Shown: positions 21,018 through 33,884 of the stretch, piece by piece
How positions within the stretch are numbered: the first letter of the stretch is position 1
How the letters are laid out: each line of letters begins with the position of its first letter
NCBI GenBank assembly: GCA_002633005.1
Contig: NMRA01000115.1
Span: 73,996 to 137,995, forward strand
Origin: Phoronis australis
Taxonomy: Eukaryota > Phoronida > Phoronidae
Direction: 5' to 3'
DNA length: 64,000 nucleotides
The notes under the pieces: generated by a model
The model's database searches: none
Told to the model about the DNA's origin: nothing
The model's input: the letters and a program-made list of their open reading frames with translations, nothing else
Position numbers and translations under genes: made by a program

Positions 21018-21779
21018 TTATTTTCCTCCTCGGTGATTTCGACCACGATTTCCTCTGTGATGGCCTCGGGATTGTCCTCGTCTGTGCTGTTGGTTGTGGC
21101 TTTGCCGTCTCGATGTCTGCTGAGATGCTTGTTTTTCTTTGCAAAATTTCGAGTTCGAAAAATGGCCAAAATTGCCACAAGCGTGACATGTTTTGCCTCT
21201 GGCAGGACAGTTGTCCTCGAAATGTTTCACGTGTATTTACTACAAAACTTCTTGTGCCTTGCGTGACAAACATTGTCCTCTGCTTAATTACATTCTCCAA
21301 CGTGTAATCTTCTACTTCCAAGTTTAGGAGTTTCAACTTGATATGACTGTCGCGGACACCATTGATAATTCTGTCACAAATAAATGTGTCACCGTACTCA
21401 CATCCCTTTGCGCGACGCTTCAGATTGGCTACAAAAGCCAAATGCGACTCACCAGCCTTCTGGTTACGTTCCAGCAATGCTTGTCGGTGAATATTGCGGT
21501 ATTTCTTATGGTCATAGTGTTCGTCAAACGTGCCATTACCACGTTTAAGTTATACCTGTCTTCCGGGGACAAATCAAATGTGTTGAATAATCTGACTCCA
21601 TCTGCTCCATGAAGGTGTAGTAAAATGTTTATCTTCTGTTTACCTGACGCGTCCTCGAGTCCGCTTGCGACCAGGTAAATGTCAAATCTCTGCAGCCACT
21701 GGCTCCAACTTTCTCATGTTTTGTCAGTCTCCAGTTGAACAAACAGCTCTGGAGGGCTCACGTCTAGCTTAGCAGCCAT
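21018..21779 (-). pseudogene. gag of the gypsy relic
   Basis: Begins MAAKLDVSPPELFVQLE, has an in-frame TGA soon after, then SWSQWLQRFDIYLVASG, a capsid-like middle, a frameshift, GESHLAFVANLKRRAKGCEY, and a single CCHC-type knuckle (CxxCGNFGHFSxxxxC pattern) around residues read from 21190. The tail is rich in Arg, Gly and His. This organisation is usual for gypsy gag, the structural protein that packages the element RNA. Two breaks make it non-coding today. Confidence 0.8.
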
Positions 21780-22079
21780 TGTACAGAACTGTAACCAGCA
21801 ACCGAAAAAATCTCCAACTCTTTCCTGACACAAGTAATGTCGTGTGGAGAGAGGAGTGAAGAAGACGTCTTTACTCGAGCACCACTTTATTGCGAACTGA
21901 ATAGCGGCTATACAACAACGTGTGGTTAGCTGTTTTGAAGGTGCGGGGGTCTGTTTTCGACTTCGGGATAACTGTTTTACACCGGTGTTCTAATTTCGAC
22001 GGAACACCTTGGCACTATATATATGCTGCTAGTGTACTTGATAGATAATTTGGAAATATTTTTGTATGCACATTATGAC

Positions 22080-25000
22080 AAAAGTTTATATTCTGTCTGA
22101 AAATTGTCAAGGCTCAGGCGAACCATAAAAGAGAAGAAGCGTTCAACTATTTCAGATCAAAACAAATTTTAAATTACCAAAACATTGAAATGTATTTTGT
22201 TAACATTCACTTGGTAGAAAAGCAAGAACACTATATTCAATCGCAATGGGACTATACAGTTTGTTTTAGTTCCTATGAAAGTAATGCAAAGGGAGATGCA
22301 ATCTTTACAGATAGTACCCGTAATTTCGAAATTAAAGTGCATAGCTGCCTAAAAGATAAAGGTGGAAATTATATCGAATACGTGTATTTGTGTTAAATGC
22401 CTCTGGCCCAAAGTACAGTAAACAAAAATTAAACAGGCACATTTGCACACGCAGTCAACCCAAAAATTATATTAGAGACAACGCAACTGAGGGAGAGAGA
22501 CTCAACTTGTTATATCTGTACAGCGGTATGACCCAAATGGGGATCAACCAAATTTATTCACTAATTTATTTTCACTTATGGAAGACTTAGATAATGATAA
22601 ATTTATGAATTGTGGAGCCTTCAATTTAATATTTAATGAAGAAATGGAGCCATGTAACCATGTTTTTCGGAACGCAAAAGACGCAGTCCAGACATATGAT
22701 TAATACGATCTGGCTTTATTTCCTGAGTAAGTATTCCGATATGCAACATTGGTTGAATACACGACACTTGTAGAGAACGATGTGCTGCGATTGCATTCTA
22801 GAAACCTGTTTTGAATGAACAACAAACAGGGTCGCGCCGCACGCTACATTTGTTTGCGTAAGTTTTCTGCTCCCCCCTCCCATTCTTTGCAGTTATAAGT
22901 ATTTTACAGCTGCCGTGACCCACTGTGTATGTTTTTGCTTTTTTACTGTGGGCGTCATTTTATATCCACTTGAGAAGGAAAAGAAAATGTTTTAAAAGAT
23001 CGTGTCTTTTGCGAGTAATCGTGTCTCTTGGTCAGTTGCTTTACTAATGCTCTGATCAGTGTCGAAATTTGTTCCGAGGACACGAAAGGAACAGAATGAA
23101 GATTGTAAATAACGACAAGTGTCGTGTATTTATTCAATTTTACAAAATTTCTGTAGAACTAAATTTCCAATAGAACTTGAAAGCGGTATACATGTAGAAG
23201 GGAAAACGCTTTAAAACAGGCAAGTCTCGATTATTGTTTATCTCTCTGTATTAAAATGTTAATAATTTAGTCAGTTACAGATCGGGTCCATCAAGAATAT
23301 TACTGTCTTCTCAATTTAAAGAAATGAAGAGCGATTTAGGCCTATGGAAATTTGATAATTCTCTTTAAGATGATAAGGAATACGTTTTTTTTAATTTTTT
23401 ATTCTGCCAATTCAACATAAGTAACGAAAAAGTTCTGGGATTGCCGTGCCTTACTTTACAATTCAATAAAATTAAAGCTTACTAAGTTAAATATATACTC
23501 GAACCGGATTTTAGAAATACATTTACAAAAAAGAAAAAAGAAACATACAAGACAGTGTAGTATTATATGACTCTGAAAAAGGGGAGATAGCATTTTGGAA
23601 TGATAAAATATCCTTAAATTGTTATTAAATTATGCATTTTTTACTTGTGATATGTTACCTTAGATACGGAAACAATCAAAAAGCTAAAAGAAGAAAATGT
23701 CTTAAATTAAAGTATTCATTTGGTTATAAAGTGTCAATTATTGATAGAAATGAGAAAAATGACATTATATTATTCTGCTAATGAAAACAGGATAACAAAT
23801 GAAAAAGAGCTGAAGCTAGAAAAAGAAACCCCCAGTACGGAATGTTTGAATAATTTTACGGGAATTGATGTTTCGCTTGGAAGCAAATTGCATCGAAAAC
23901 GGCGAGCAGCCAACCAAGTATTTTCAAAGTTTAGAATCGAAGCACTTTCATAATATACTGCTGTATTTCTTTGAATTAGAAACCAGGGACCAAATCACAA
24001 GTCAAGTTGTCATTATATTAGAAACAAAAACTGTTTACGAAAAATTATATTCTAAAAAAATATTAGTGAAGGTGATATAGACAAAAAGCGTTTTAAAACT
24101 CGTCTGAGGTCGAAGCTGATAAACTGGAAGGTTGGATTGCGTACTCAGAAGTTGTACATGTACGTGTTTTGAAAAATGCTAAAAAGGAAAAAAGTACTGG
24201 TTCTGATGGATTTATTATATGATTTTTAGAGTCTTTCTGGGGAGAACTGGACTATTTGGTATTGAAACATATCATTGATAGTTATGAAATAACGGAAACG
24301 TCTGCAACGCAAACGAATTTTCTGGTATTATTACAGTAACACATCTAAATTGTGTTTATTAATAAGAATCTTGGTGCATTGCAAATATAACGTAAATGGT
24401 TTTGAATCAACATATTTCACGTGACCAAACTGGTTTTGTCAAAGATACATTTATTAGGAAAGACTTACAGTGTATGTGTGATGTAGTGAATTTCTTCGAA
24501 AATAATCAAATACAGGGTGTATAGTTACAAATGGATTTTGAAAATGCCCCGTGACAGCCTTTATTAGGAAATGGAATTGAGTTAATTTCAAAATTTCAAC
24601 AAAAGAAGGGTTCACTACTTTTGACAGTATTCAGGCGTCATATGTAGAATGGTATTGTATCTGTACCCTTTATGCATCCAAGATGTGGTAAACAGGGTCA
24701 ACTCCTCTCCTATATAATTTTATATTGCGTGCAGGAAATAATTGCCCATTTAGCTACGTTAGTGAAAAAAGAGTAAATTTATTTCAGAAAACAGTACTGA
24801 ACATGTTATTTCACATTTTGCTGTTGATATGACTTCCATTCGACGCACCTGAGGGCCCTCTTGGAAAGCACTGCTATCACTGAAGAGGCCACCCTCATTT
24901 CAAATATAACAATAATAAATAAACAAACCTGAGCAACAATGCTTGATCAAAATAATGAAACGTTAGGTTTGAAAAACTACTGTTTTATGGATTTGTAACA

Positions 25001-26320
25001 AAACATTAGTAAGGAAGTATTTCATCATTGGCTTTGAAGGTTGGACTAGGGTCTCAACAGCTTTAAAATGCTAGGGATGAACTTACATTTAAATTTAGAA
25101 GAAATGAAAGAAGTAAATTTTAAACCAAAGATTGATGAGACACGACATTTGATGACTGTCTGGTCTAAAAGGAAGTTGACGGTTTTTGGAAGATTTGACA
25201 TTTTGAAAACAATAATTGTCCAAAAGATGAATCATTTGTCTCTCCTTGGCCCTCTCGACGAAAAAGTAGAATATTCGAATAATATTTTTAAATTCATGTG
25301 AAGTACAAGATAGACTGCGTAAAAAGCAAACGTTTACCTAAAAAACAGAAGGTAAAGGAGTTAAGATGCCAATATAAAAATATTAAAGCTTTTTAAAATT
25401 CCATAGTTATTGCCGGATTCTAAGTGGACCAAAACTGAGACAAACAGACATGTAAAATGCATGTTATATTATGAAGACATGTATACACTTGCACCGATAG
25501 ATAATATTTTTCGAGAGATTGTTTGAAACATTGGAATAAATTTCAAGAAATGAAGCTTTCAATGACAAGCCAGGATACTACATCATTTAGGTTATTGTTT
25601 AAACAATGATTTACAAATTGAAAATCAATCGATCCATTATTAATGCTTTTAGGAAAATGGAGCATTTTATAGAAATGACTTTTTGGATCAACATAATATT
25701 TTTAGTTTGAAAATTTAAAAATGTATAAGCATTTAAAGGTATAAGTAATAATAAGTGCGGTTATAAATGACTGACTGGATGACCTGAATATTTTTTAGTT
25801 TTGAAAAATGAAATTCAATAAAAAGATAAACTTTCAAAGTTGTATGTCAATAATAAGTGATGTCTTAGAACACCATCTATAAACATTTAAGTCTCAAAAA
25901 TTGTGTAGGGCCATTCATTCCTCGAAACGAGGTTTATTTAGAACTTGGGTACTTCTGGCGAACTGTGCAAAGTTGTTGGCTTTCAATAGAGATTTTCCTA
26001 TACTTTGTATGAGCGCACCAAGCCTAAAAGAATGGGGGGCTGGAATTTTTGGGATTGTCTATCATTTATTATAAGATTCAGTGGGTATGTTCAGAGCTAT
26101 GAATTGCAGACTCTAAATTTTGGTACTTCCTGTCTTCTAGAGGAATATTGTCTATTTTCTACTTTTTTCGGAATTCGTGCTTTTGTGATTGAGGCAGACC
26201 TTTTTCCAGTTCTCCAAAAAGGGGGCTCGTTCGAGCACATAAGTATGACAAGTCCGATACAACATGTTATCATTTTTTATTCATTAACCCATAATGATTC
26301 AAACTTGTAACATAATAAGT
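22080..26320 (+). mobile_element. decayed LINE (non-LTR retrotransposon), ORF2
   Basis: Plus-strand fragments appear in the order of a LINE ORF2. The endonuclease part gives LSENCQGSGEP (22100), QSQWDYTVCFSSYESNAKGD (22236), RDKGGN-like text, and CGAFNLIFNE near 22620 where GDFN is expected. The linker contains ENGEQPTKYFQSLESKHF (23893). The reverse transcriptase gives KKEKSTGSDGFI (24180), QHISRDQTGFVKDTFIRKDL (24408), LQMDFENAP (24530, the first catalytic region), and the later LGMNLHLNLEEMKEVNFKPK with VWSKRKLTVFGRFDILKTII (25070-25220). Stops and frameshifts are many. The block order and wording resemble the L1/Tx1 group. The 3' boundary near 26320 is uncertain. Confidence 0.85.
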
Positions 26321-27499
26321 AACTTAAAATGCACAATACTTTACAACATTTAGCATTACAAACACTATTCAACAGCAACAGTTTCCATGATATGAATGTG
26401 GACATACATGTAACTATTACCATGGTGACGGAATAGTGTTTTCTTACACCAGAATTTGACAAGCATCATTTAAAAAAATATGGAGTTGCAAGGAACAAGA
26501 ATTGGAGGCTTGAAGCTTTACAATCCAACATAGGTTATTTCTCAAATTAAGATTATTCATATTGTTGACTTGATAGCCTGAATTAAGAAGCAATAAATTA
26601 CAAAACATGACTTGAAAGCAATTGAGACTTAAAATTTAGAAAAATATGAATCATTTTGTGACACCGAATCAAGTCTTGAACAGCAGTTGACAGTCAAACA
26701 AAAAACCATTTCAAAATTATTTCAACTATTTTTTTAGCTTAGTGTAGGATCACCTGAATGGGAAATTTACAGTAAAATAATTCGAATACATCATATATTT
26801 TTGCACAAATCACGAAAATTGAACAAAGTTTCTTTTTTGTAGCAACGTTTGTCAAAATGTATCAACGTTAAATCTTCACAAATTACAAAGTAGCCGATTT
26901 AACATGCCTTTCAGTTCAGCAAGAGTCGCCATGTTGTCGGTGCCGCCAGAAATGAGGCGAAGTCCAACGGGGCTATTCGGAAAATTACAATAACTAGAGG
27001 GCGCGCGTGTACTAGTGGTGATAGATTAACAGCCTTGATTTCGCGAGCCCTTTAAATACATGGTGAAATGGCTTGCAGCCGTGCCAACTGAATCTGAGAT
27101 TGCGTGAAAAGGGTGCTTCTATGAGAGGAAGTAAGCACGACCTTATACAAAGGTAAGGTTTGTGATTATTTTAACGATTATTCCATGGTTGTTCTACCGA
27201 TGCCTGTTAACTGAGTTACTCGCCGGTGTCGACTTCGCGGCAGTCGCGAGTCGGGTTAATTTTTGTTTGTTGTGATATGTGATACGATACTTGACGTAGC
27301 AATCGGGATCTTTTCGTACATCAAAGCATTATTATTGTTTGGAATGATTTTTAACAGTTTATCAGTGACATTTACATCAATCAATGCTGAATGTTTATGC
27401 TGTCAACTTGGTACAGGTTAATGAGTTAAGATTACAATCCAAACCCACTGACAAAGCGGGGTACATGACAAATATAAGTTTATTGAGACATATACACAT
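26321..27499. other. no gene recognised
   Basis: AT-rich, then a GC-richer island around 26930-27270 (with GAGGGCGCGCGTG and CGGCAGTCGCGAGTCGGG). No frame is supported. The island could be a promoter or an untranslated first exon, but no motif decides this. Confidence 0.35.
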
Positions 27500-27830
27500 G
27501 GCCATAGGCCCCAAGTATATCATGTACAAGACAGAACATTGTTAGGTGGCACGTTTCAAACCGGATAATACATTATGACGCCTGAGAGCGTGATGGACGA
27601 ATTTAATAAGTAGACTATCTGTAGTTCTCATGAGAGAATCAAATTTAGATGTCGTGGGAGAATGACAAAAACGATCACTTAAGTACTTAACCCGAAGGTC
27701 TTGGTACGCACTACAAACCAACACAACGTGGTATTCGTCCTCTACACACCCAGAATTTCATAACTCACACAACCTGTTTTCATAGGGAATATTTGTGTGG
27801 CGACCTCTTTCCACTGGTAACGAATGGTTT
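27500..27830 (-). mobile_element. 3' end of a second LINE relic
   Basis: On the minus strand one frame reads LPVERGRHTNIPYENRLCEL, a stop, NSGCVEDEYHVVLVCSAYQD, LRVKYLSDRF and on to RRHNVLSG. The ExxxHxxLxCxxYxxLR pattern with a preceding cysteine is the zinc-knuckle-like C-terminus found after the reverse transcriptase in many LINE proteins. The TGA sits where the second cysteine of the knuckle would be. Nothing of the reverse transcriptase is upstream, so only the tail was inserted, as expected for 5'-truncated LINE copies. Confidence 0.7.
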
Positions 27831-30562
27831 GAACATTGCATTAGACTATATATTTACTCCCTATCATATGTCTTCTGGAAATCTATTACACGTTGAAATA
27901 GAAATCTATAACGTCTGTTTTCACGTAACCTTTGTTTTTTAGGTTTGAGGGCTTGTACCGTGCAAAGGAGATATGCATCGCTTCTGCACCGTCCCTGAAT
28001 GGACAAAAAATTGGTTTTTATTATTTGACTGCAGCTAACCAATAAGACCTTCCCATCCAGTGCAGATCTTTTGTCAAAGCCTACTTTCAATATTGGAGGC
28101 AACGAACAAAGCCTTTGAAAAGGAACAGCTATTTTTAAAGAAAGGTATGTAAGTCATTTTGTTAATTTACTTATTCAGGTCCTTACGGGGGGATTGGCAT
28201 GGGGGTTGGGGTTCTAATATTTGGTACAACTGAATGTGTGGAAATAACAGGTAATACATGTTTGGGGAAAAGAGCATGGTGAGGTTATTCTTAACCTTCA
28301 TGAAGTCCCTTCAAGTTGATTTCTTGAAACTGTTTTGCAACTTGTATCAATTGTAAACCCATGAAAATATCTTACATTTTCTGAATTCACAGTGACTGAA
28401 TAGTCTTAACTCATGCCTTGAAATGTTGCAAGTCGTTATAAATTCAAATGACTGCCATTTTTGTGAAAATTGCATTTTTGATGGTGCCTTACGATTTGTA
28501 ATTACTCTTAAACAACAGAAAGATCAATCATCAGTTCTAAACTGAATGACCCAAGTCTTCATATCTTCTATTAGAAGAAAAACTAAAAGTCTGAGAAACA
28601 GTTCCCTAAACCTTAGACTAGAAGTATTCTTGACCAACCCATGAACCAGTAATCAGAGGTTGAAATTGATGAAAGTATCAAAATTAAAAGGCTTGAAAAT
28701 GGATAACAAAGGTTTGAAATTGTCTAAAAAAATTGTATATTTTGCAGACAAGTGATGCGTTTAAAGAATTGTTATGGCTAGGAACAAAACTAAAGACACA
28801 GTTTTATGCAATACTTATTATATACACCCTTGGTTTCTGAACATAGTAATTATTTAATTTTATGTGAAACTGTAGAGCAGTCACCTAATATTTTTGAAAA
28901 ACAGGGATAACATTTTTACCCAATCTGGAGTACTTAATTATTCATATTTCAATATTTGTTCCAGGTTCACTGACATTTTAAAGCCACTTCAAGCTGTATC
29001 ACAGACAAGCTTTGTTACTCCTTTCTCTTCCCACAGCACTTCCACACGCCACCAATGCTGCATGGCACAATGTACAAGTCAGTGGCCCTGGAGAAATGTG
29101 AATCGCAGTACTAAGTTACCATAAGACAATGAGCCAGGGGACTGTCTGTGTATTCAGACGAACTATATCTGACTGCTACACAAATAAGCCTTGTTGGTGA
29201 GGATGCCCTTTCATAGGCAATGAGTCATGTGTGGGCAATAGCTTATTTCCTTTCCTGGAAGAAACATGAGGGACTGAAGCTAAAGAAGACCTAGTGACAC
29301 TCTGGTCTACTTCAAGGGTCTGATTTTTTGCTCAAAACGATTCAAGTGATATGCTGCTGTGTTTACTTTCAAGGGTCTAATTGTGGATGTCATTGAGGCT
29401 GAGCGAGGTAACATGAAAGAAAGTCACATGTCGAAACTGGATCTTTTTTACAAGCGCTTCTATAGGCCATTGAAACCAGATCCCCATGAAATGAAAGCCA
29501 AAAGCTGAGTGAATTAAATTTTCCTTTCAGACGAAAGGCTTTATACTATTGGCAAAACTTTTCAATTTGGTACACATTATGGGGAAATGACACTCAGTGA
29601 CTACATCGATTGTCTTATTGCATGTTTTCAATTGTAGCTAGCTAGATAAGAATCTGCTATGCACAAGATTCGAGAATAAACAATTAACAGTGAATTTAAA
29701 AACAAATGGCAAATTGAAAAAGCACAGAATGGCAAATTGAAAAAGCACAGAAAGAAACAACATTGCGACAGAGTCCATAATCAGGCATATCAAGTGCTAA
29801 TTTCTGAATTAGGTTCAATTCTCTCAGGTTATTGCTGAAGGATTGTTTTTCACTTTGTCCAAAGGTAAAATAGATGATCGGGCGGTTGGTTTCAGTTGTT
29901 TTGTCTCACCTGTAACAGAATAGTCGGTGAAATATTAGCAAATTGTAAAGGAAAAGACAAGACAAAACTACTTTTGTAAGGAAGAACATACATTTCATCT
30001 TCATGTTTAAGTGTAGAAACTAATAACCTTTGTACCCAAGTCTTATTTAATATCTTAATGAAAATACATGTATGTGAAACAGGCTAAAAGTGATTTAACA
30101 ATGTGTATTTTTCAAGACACTTAAAATGCGCTTCTGATCTCAGCAAGTAAAATTCATTCTAGGTGTCATTTTTTTCCAATGCAATGTTACGACATTTACT
30201 GAATTAAGGCTTATTTATGTTAATTCGATAACTGATCTGGTAGTCCTGGGGTTGGGTTCCGCGATAAAATAAGGAAAGTCACTCATTTAGAGAATTTTAT
30301 TGGAAACAGCATAGTTTTGAAGAGAAACTGCTGTGAAAAAGTCACCCTTGACTTCTGTGCATCAAGTACCATACACATCTTATTTTGGGAGCACTCCCCA
30401 CCCAGGACAATATGAATATGTGCTGCTAGCCTACCCGGCATCGGGTGAGTTTCCTAAAAGAAACACTTAGTTCCACTCAATAAACCTGTCATTCAGTGGG
30501 GTAACTGGTGGGGATAACACCACCGAACGATGCTGATAGAAACTTGATTGCTAAAAACCTAC
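27831..30562. other. no gene recognised
   Basis: Long AT-rich stretch. It may hold introns and exons of the minus-strand gene whose first exon could lie at 30563-30792, but I could not pick any with confidence. A 20-bp direct repeat occurs at about 29706-29750 (GGCAAATTGAAAAAGCACAG twice). Confidence 0.35.
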
Positions 30563-30792
30563 CAAGTAATGTTGTGTAGTCTCCGAATGGATCTGCATAG
30601 TCATAGAGCACACACTGGGCTTCGGCATCCACACACTTTTTGTCAGTTACTTGACCCTTTTGACCGCAATTGTCCACGAATATAGTAACCTTAGGTCTTT
30701 TGGGAATTTTTAGCCACCTGTCGAAGACATGCACCAGGGAAGTTAGCAGTAATAAGGCTTAGCGCGACGACGTATTTTGATAACAATTCCAT
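30563..30792 (-). CDS. possible first coding exon of a membrane or secreted protein
   Basis: An ATG in good context (AAAGATGG) begins MELLSKYVVAL. After about ten codons the hydrophobic run that would continue a signal peptide or membrane anchor is in the next frame (ALLLLTSLVHVFDRW), followed without stops by KIPKRPKVTIFVDNCGQKGQ, KKCVDAEAQCVLYDYADPFG and a good splice donor (TTACTTG then GTAGGT). The two frames differ by one base, so either a base is extra in the assembly or the gene is broken. In the literal reading the first frame stops after 34 codons. I do not recognise the family. The exon would act in the secretory pathway if the signal-like run is real. Confidence 0.35.
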
Positions 30793-31907
30793 CTTTTACC
30801 AGTTGTTTACATGCAGACAGCCACGCATGCGCAATTCAATCACCACTAGTACAGCAGCGATACCGCGAGGTGAGTTCTCTTAATAGCCCCATTGTGAGCA
30901 CTTTTATCACTTAATAAGTAACAACTGCGAGGCTGAAATTTGGTGAACACTGTTAAATCGTGCAGAATAGTGTAAAGATATGTCTAACTAAATTTCACCG
31001 CAATTTGTTGGCGAAAACAATTTACACAAAATTTTAAACTCGTAACTAATCCCGCTGTCCTCCCACAATATGGCCGACGCGATCCAAACAAAGTGACCCA
31101 AATTTCGCCACAAAACTTGCAATAACTTTACAGTGCTTGCCCCGATTTTGATACTTTTTAGATTTTTACTGAGTAGAATGCACTACCTTTCCGATGATAG
31201 CAAAGTACTTTTTCAAAACGAGAAAAAAAATAAAACCGAAAAAAAATAGGTTCGACCCATATTGGTTCCTAGGTTCGACCGGCCTACGTAAGGAACTAAA
31301 CACCAATGCTATTTTAACATACTAAGTACGCATAACATTCCAAAAAACATCAACGACCACTAACTACAAACTATAAATACACTACATATGAAAACGAATC
31401 ACGAGATATTACTAACAAAACAAAATAATGAACATATTTCGAGCAAGCGATAGCACATTCAGTTACAAGGAAAAAATGGCGGCTTTCAGGACAAGTTCCT
31501 GAACTGATGAGCTGGAAATGTGGGTACGGAAATAACCGACGACAACCGGTAATCATACGCTCCGAGAGAAGGGTCAAATACTGTTCAAAAATCGCTTTTG
31601 GCAAGAAAGGCGAAAAGAATATAAAGAAAGGGTGTCGAAAATAAGATTTTATGTAGTAAGTATTTTCGGATACTGGAACCACATGGGCAGTTTGAGAGAA
31701 GGACTTCCTCGTCAAAAAAAGGATGACGCTAACCTGGGTTCCAGGAAAGGTGGTGTGATTGTAATTAGCGTAATTAATTAACGTAAGGAGTGAAATAAGA
31801 AATTACACCTTTGTATTGACCTACAGTTGGTGTATTTAATATGTCCAAAAGTCATTCGGCCCAATTTAAAGCTACATGAAACGCCGAAGGCCAGGACTTC
31901 TTCTTTA
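30793..31907. other. no gene recognised
   Basis: Upstream of the possible exon at 30563-30792; would contain its promoter. CATGCGCAA at about 30826 resembles half an NRF1 site. A minus-strand frame of 114 codons (31371-31715) shows no domain. Confidence 0.35.
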
Positions 31908-32095
31908 CGACAGACCCTAGTCAAGTGCATTGTCTGTCAAGGCCTCAGGTTGTGTATGTCACCTCTTATATTGACCAACCAAGCGACACTGTTCGATTCG
32001 AGCTTTGTCGACTTATTTCTTCAAACGAGATTCACGCTACATGTACCGCTAGCCAATGTTGTACGCTATAGTTAACCACGTCACTCATGACATAG

Positions 32096-32102
32096 TATAA
32101 AA
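32096..32102 (+). promoter_or_regulatory. TATA box of GPCR copy B
   Basis: TATAAAA, 155 bp before the ATG, in the same flanking context as in copy A. Confidence 0.55.
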
Positions 32103-32256
32103 CTGGAGTCAGTGTAAGAAAATAGCAGATACGTTGGATAGTGACAAGCAAAACAATCGCTTCACAGGTTGAAGTTGCAAGTACCTTCGAAAGATTCATT
32201 TTGGCCCAGCCATTTTTGATAGCTGACAACGAAGAGCGTGTGTTATTTCAACAACC

Positions 32257-33234
32257 ATGAATTCGTCAGACAATATAAGAATTTGGTTTCTTGACAACAC
32301 AGTATCTTTGTATTTTAAGGGAGCTTTTGTAGCAGTGCAGGTACTTTGGATATTTTTCACATCGTTCAGCAATGGATTGACGATTTACTGCATTTTCAAA
32401 TATAAACTCTGGAAAAAGTCCCACAACGTTTTCATCGTTGGCCTTGCTGTAACTGACTTTTTGGTCGGCGCGGTGGTCATACCCATAGACATATGGCGCA
32501 AGGTTGTCGTTCAAGTGTTGTGGGCAGACAGTGGAACGCCGAGTGGGGTGGATTCAACTATATCTGGATGCATGGTCCTCATTTTTGTCACCGTTTTGCC
32601 GATAATTTGCTCCTACGTCTTCATCATGCTTATTTCAGTGGACCGAGTTATCAGCATAGCTTTCCCTCTTTTTCACCATACAGATTCGAGTATTAAAAGG
32701 AATGCTTCGGCTGTTATTGTCGGTTGCCTCCTAAGTACCAGTGTTCTTGGTGCTTCGTGCCTGATCCCAGTAATCACCGATTCGTCTTACAACCCCTTAA
32801 CCGAGACCTGTAACTACAACCTCTTGCCTAAAAAGATGAGAATAATAACTTCTGTTGTAACTGGTGGCGTGTCATTGTCAGTCAGCTACGTTTGTCACGG
32901 ATATGTCGCCTACAAGGCATGCAGATCGCGAAATGCAGTAGCTCCGGCCAATAACGTAGTATTGAATAAAATCAAAATTGCAAAGGGAACGTTCTTAATC
33001 CTGGGCACGTTCACTGTGTGCAACATGCCAATCGTTTTGCTGAAAAGCTTGCTGGTAAGGGAGAATTTTACACCTACTGTTCAGTACCTTGACCACATCT
33101 TTCCGAACCTCTCCTACCTCAATTCGGTAATAAATCCAATTATATACTCATATTCCTATCCTGAGATAAGAAAATCCGTCAAGATGGTGTTGCATATGGT
33201 AATTCAAAGACAAACGGCACATTCGTCAGAGTAA
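32257..33234 (+). CDS. intronless rhodopsin-family GPCR, copy B
   Basis: 325 residues, about 86 percent identical to the 6666-7646 receptor by eye count, with one residue fewer in the third extracellular loop (around residue 268). The seven-segment layout and key positions are shared: SNG in TM1, LAVTD in TM2, Cys105 and Cys185, DRV at the end of TM3, CNMP in TM6 instead of CWxP, NPIIY in TM7. Most differences are conservative within membrane segments or lie at the C-terminal tail (QRQTAHSSE against ERHAVLSSH) and the outer loops. Both frames stay open over 975 bases, which argues that each gene has been under selection since the duplication. Ligand unknown. Confidence 0.93.
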   Translation: MNSSDNIRIWFLDNTVSLYFKGAFVAVQVLWIFFTSFSNGLTIYCIFKYKLWKKSHNVFIVGLAVTDFLVGAVVIPIDIWRKVVVQVLWADSGTPSGVDSTISGCMVLIFVTVLPIICSYVFIMLISVDRVISIAFPLFHHTDSSIKRNASAVIVGCLLSTSVLGASCLIPVITDSSYNPLTETCNYNLLPKKMRIITSVVTGGVSLSVSYVCHGYVAYKACRSRNAVAPANNVVLNKIKIAKGTFLILGTFTVCNMPIVLLKSLLVRENFTPTVQYLDHIFPNLSYLNSVINPIIYSYSYPEIRKSVKMVLHMVIQRQTAHSSE

Positions 33235-33884
33235 TCTAGAACATTAATCGAGCGTTAATCAGGAAGAGTTGCCTAAGCACTGCTGATTGTGGTGCGGACA
33301 TTGAGCACGTAATGACGCCAACTATCTCTCTAAATAGTCCGACCAAAATCAAAGAAACTGTGATAATTGCGACTTCAAGAAGACGTCCGGTTTTAGGTCT
33401 TACTGGATTTAAATTTATTGTTTAATTAGTGAGTCACAGCTGCAAACGTTTTGATACAAATGATGAGGTAATCTGTAGGATATATGTTAGGCATCTTTTC
33501 ATTCTGGCAATTTTGAACATTCCCGTTGTTAGAATATATATATTGTAAAAATTAATAATTCTTTGTTCTACCCAAATCTCTACAATGCAGAGATAATCTT
33601 TCGTGATGACTTTTTCCGTAGTAAAAGCTAGATATATGGAAAAATTTAAAGAAAGGTATGACTTGAAGGATGACTCTATCATACCTTGGTATTCGGTGGC
33701 GACGGCTTTGAGGACTGTATTATACTAAGTAAGCTCTCGGGAGAGTTCCCGTTCCCTTCTAGAGGAGTGGTTAAATAGTTGTACCGGCGGGACAGGTGGA
33801 GTTTTCCGCTGTGTAATTGTCGCGAGATACGATCCACAACACTGTTTCCGGTTATGTACAAGACGAACGTGCGACCTCCGTGTC

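Larger units (their letters stand above)
18757..22035 (-). mobile_element. decayed Ty3/gypsy LTR retrotransposon
   Basis: Two direct repeats bound the element. TAATGTCGCGTGGAGAGAAG at about 18757 matches TAATGTCGTGTGGAGAGAGG at about 21835 and similarity continues through GACGTCTTTACTCGA. Between them on the minus strand come gag (21779 to 21018), protease (around 20900), the start of reverse transcriptase (20548 to about 20200) and then, after a deletion, integrase (about 20130 to 19690). Stops and frameshifts occur throughout, so it is inactive. The LTRs are only about 200 bp and have diverged strongly beyond their first 75 bp. The downstream half of 18960-19680 is anonymous. Confidence 0.88.

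Noticed and set aside
20970-21612. Plus-strand frames of 89-107 codons
   Set aside because: Antisense shadows of the gypsy gag region.
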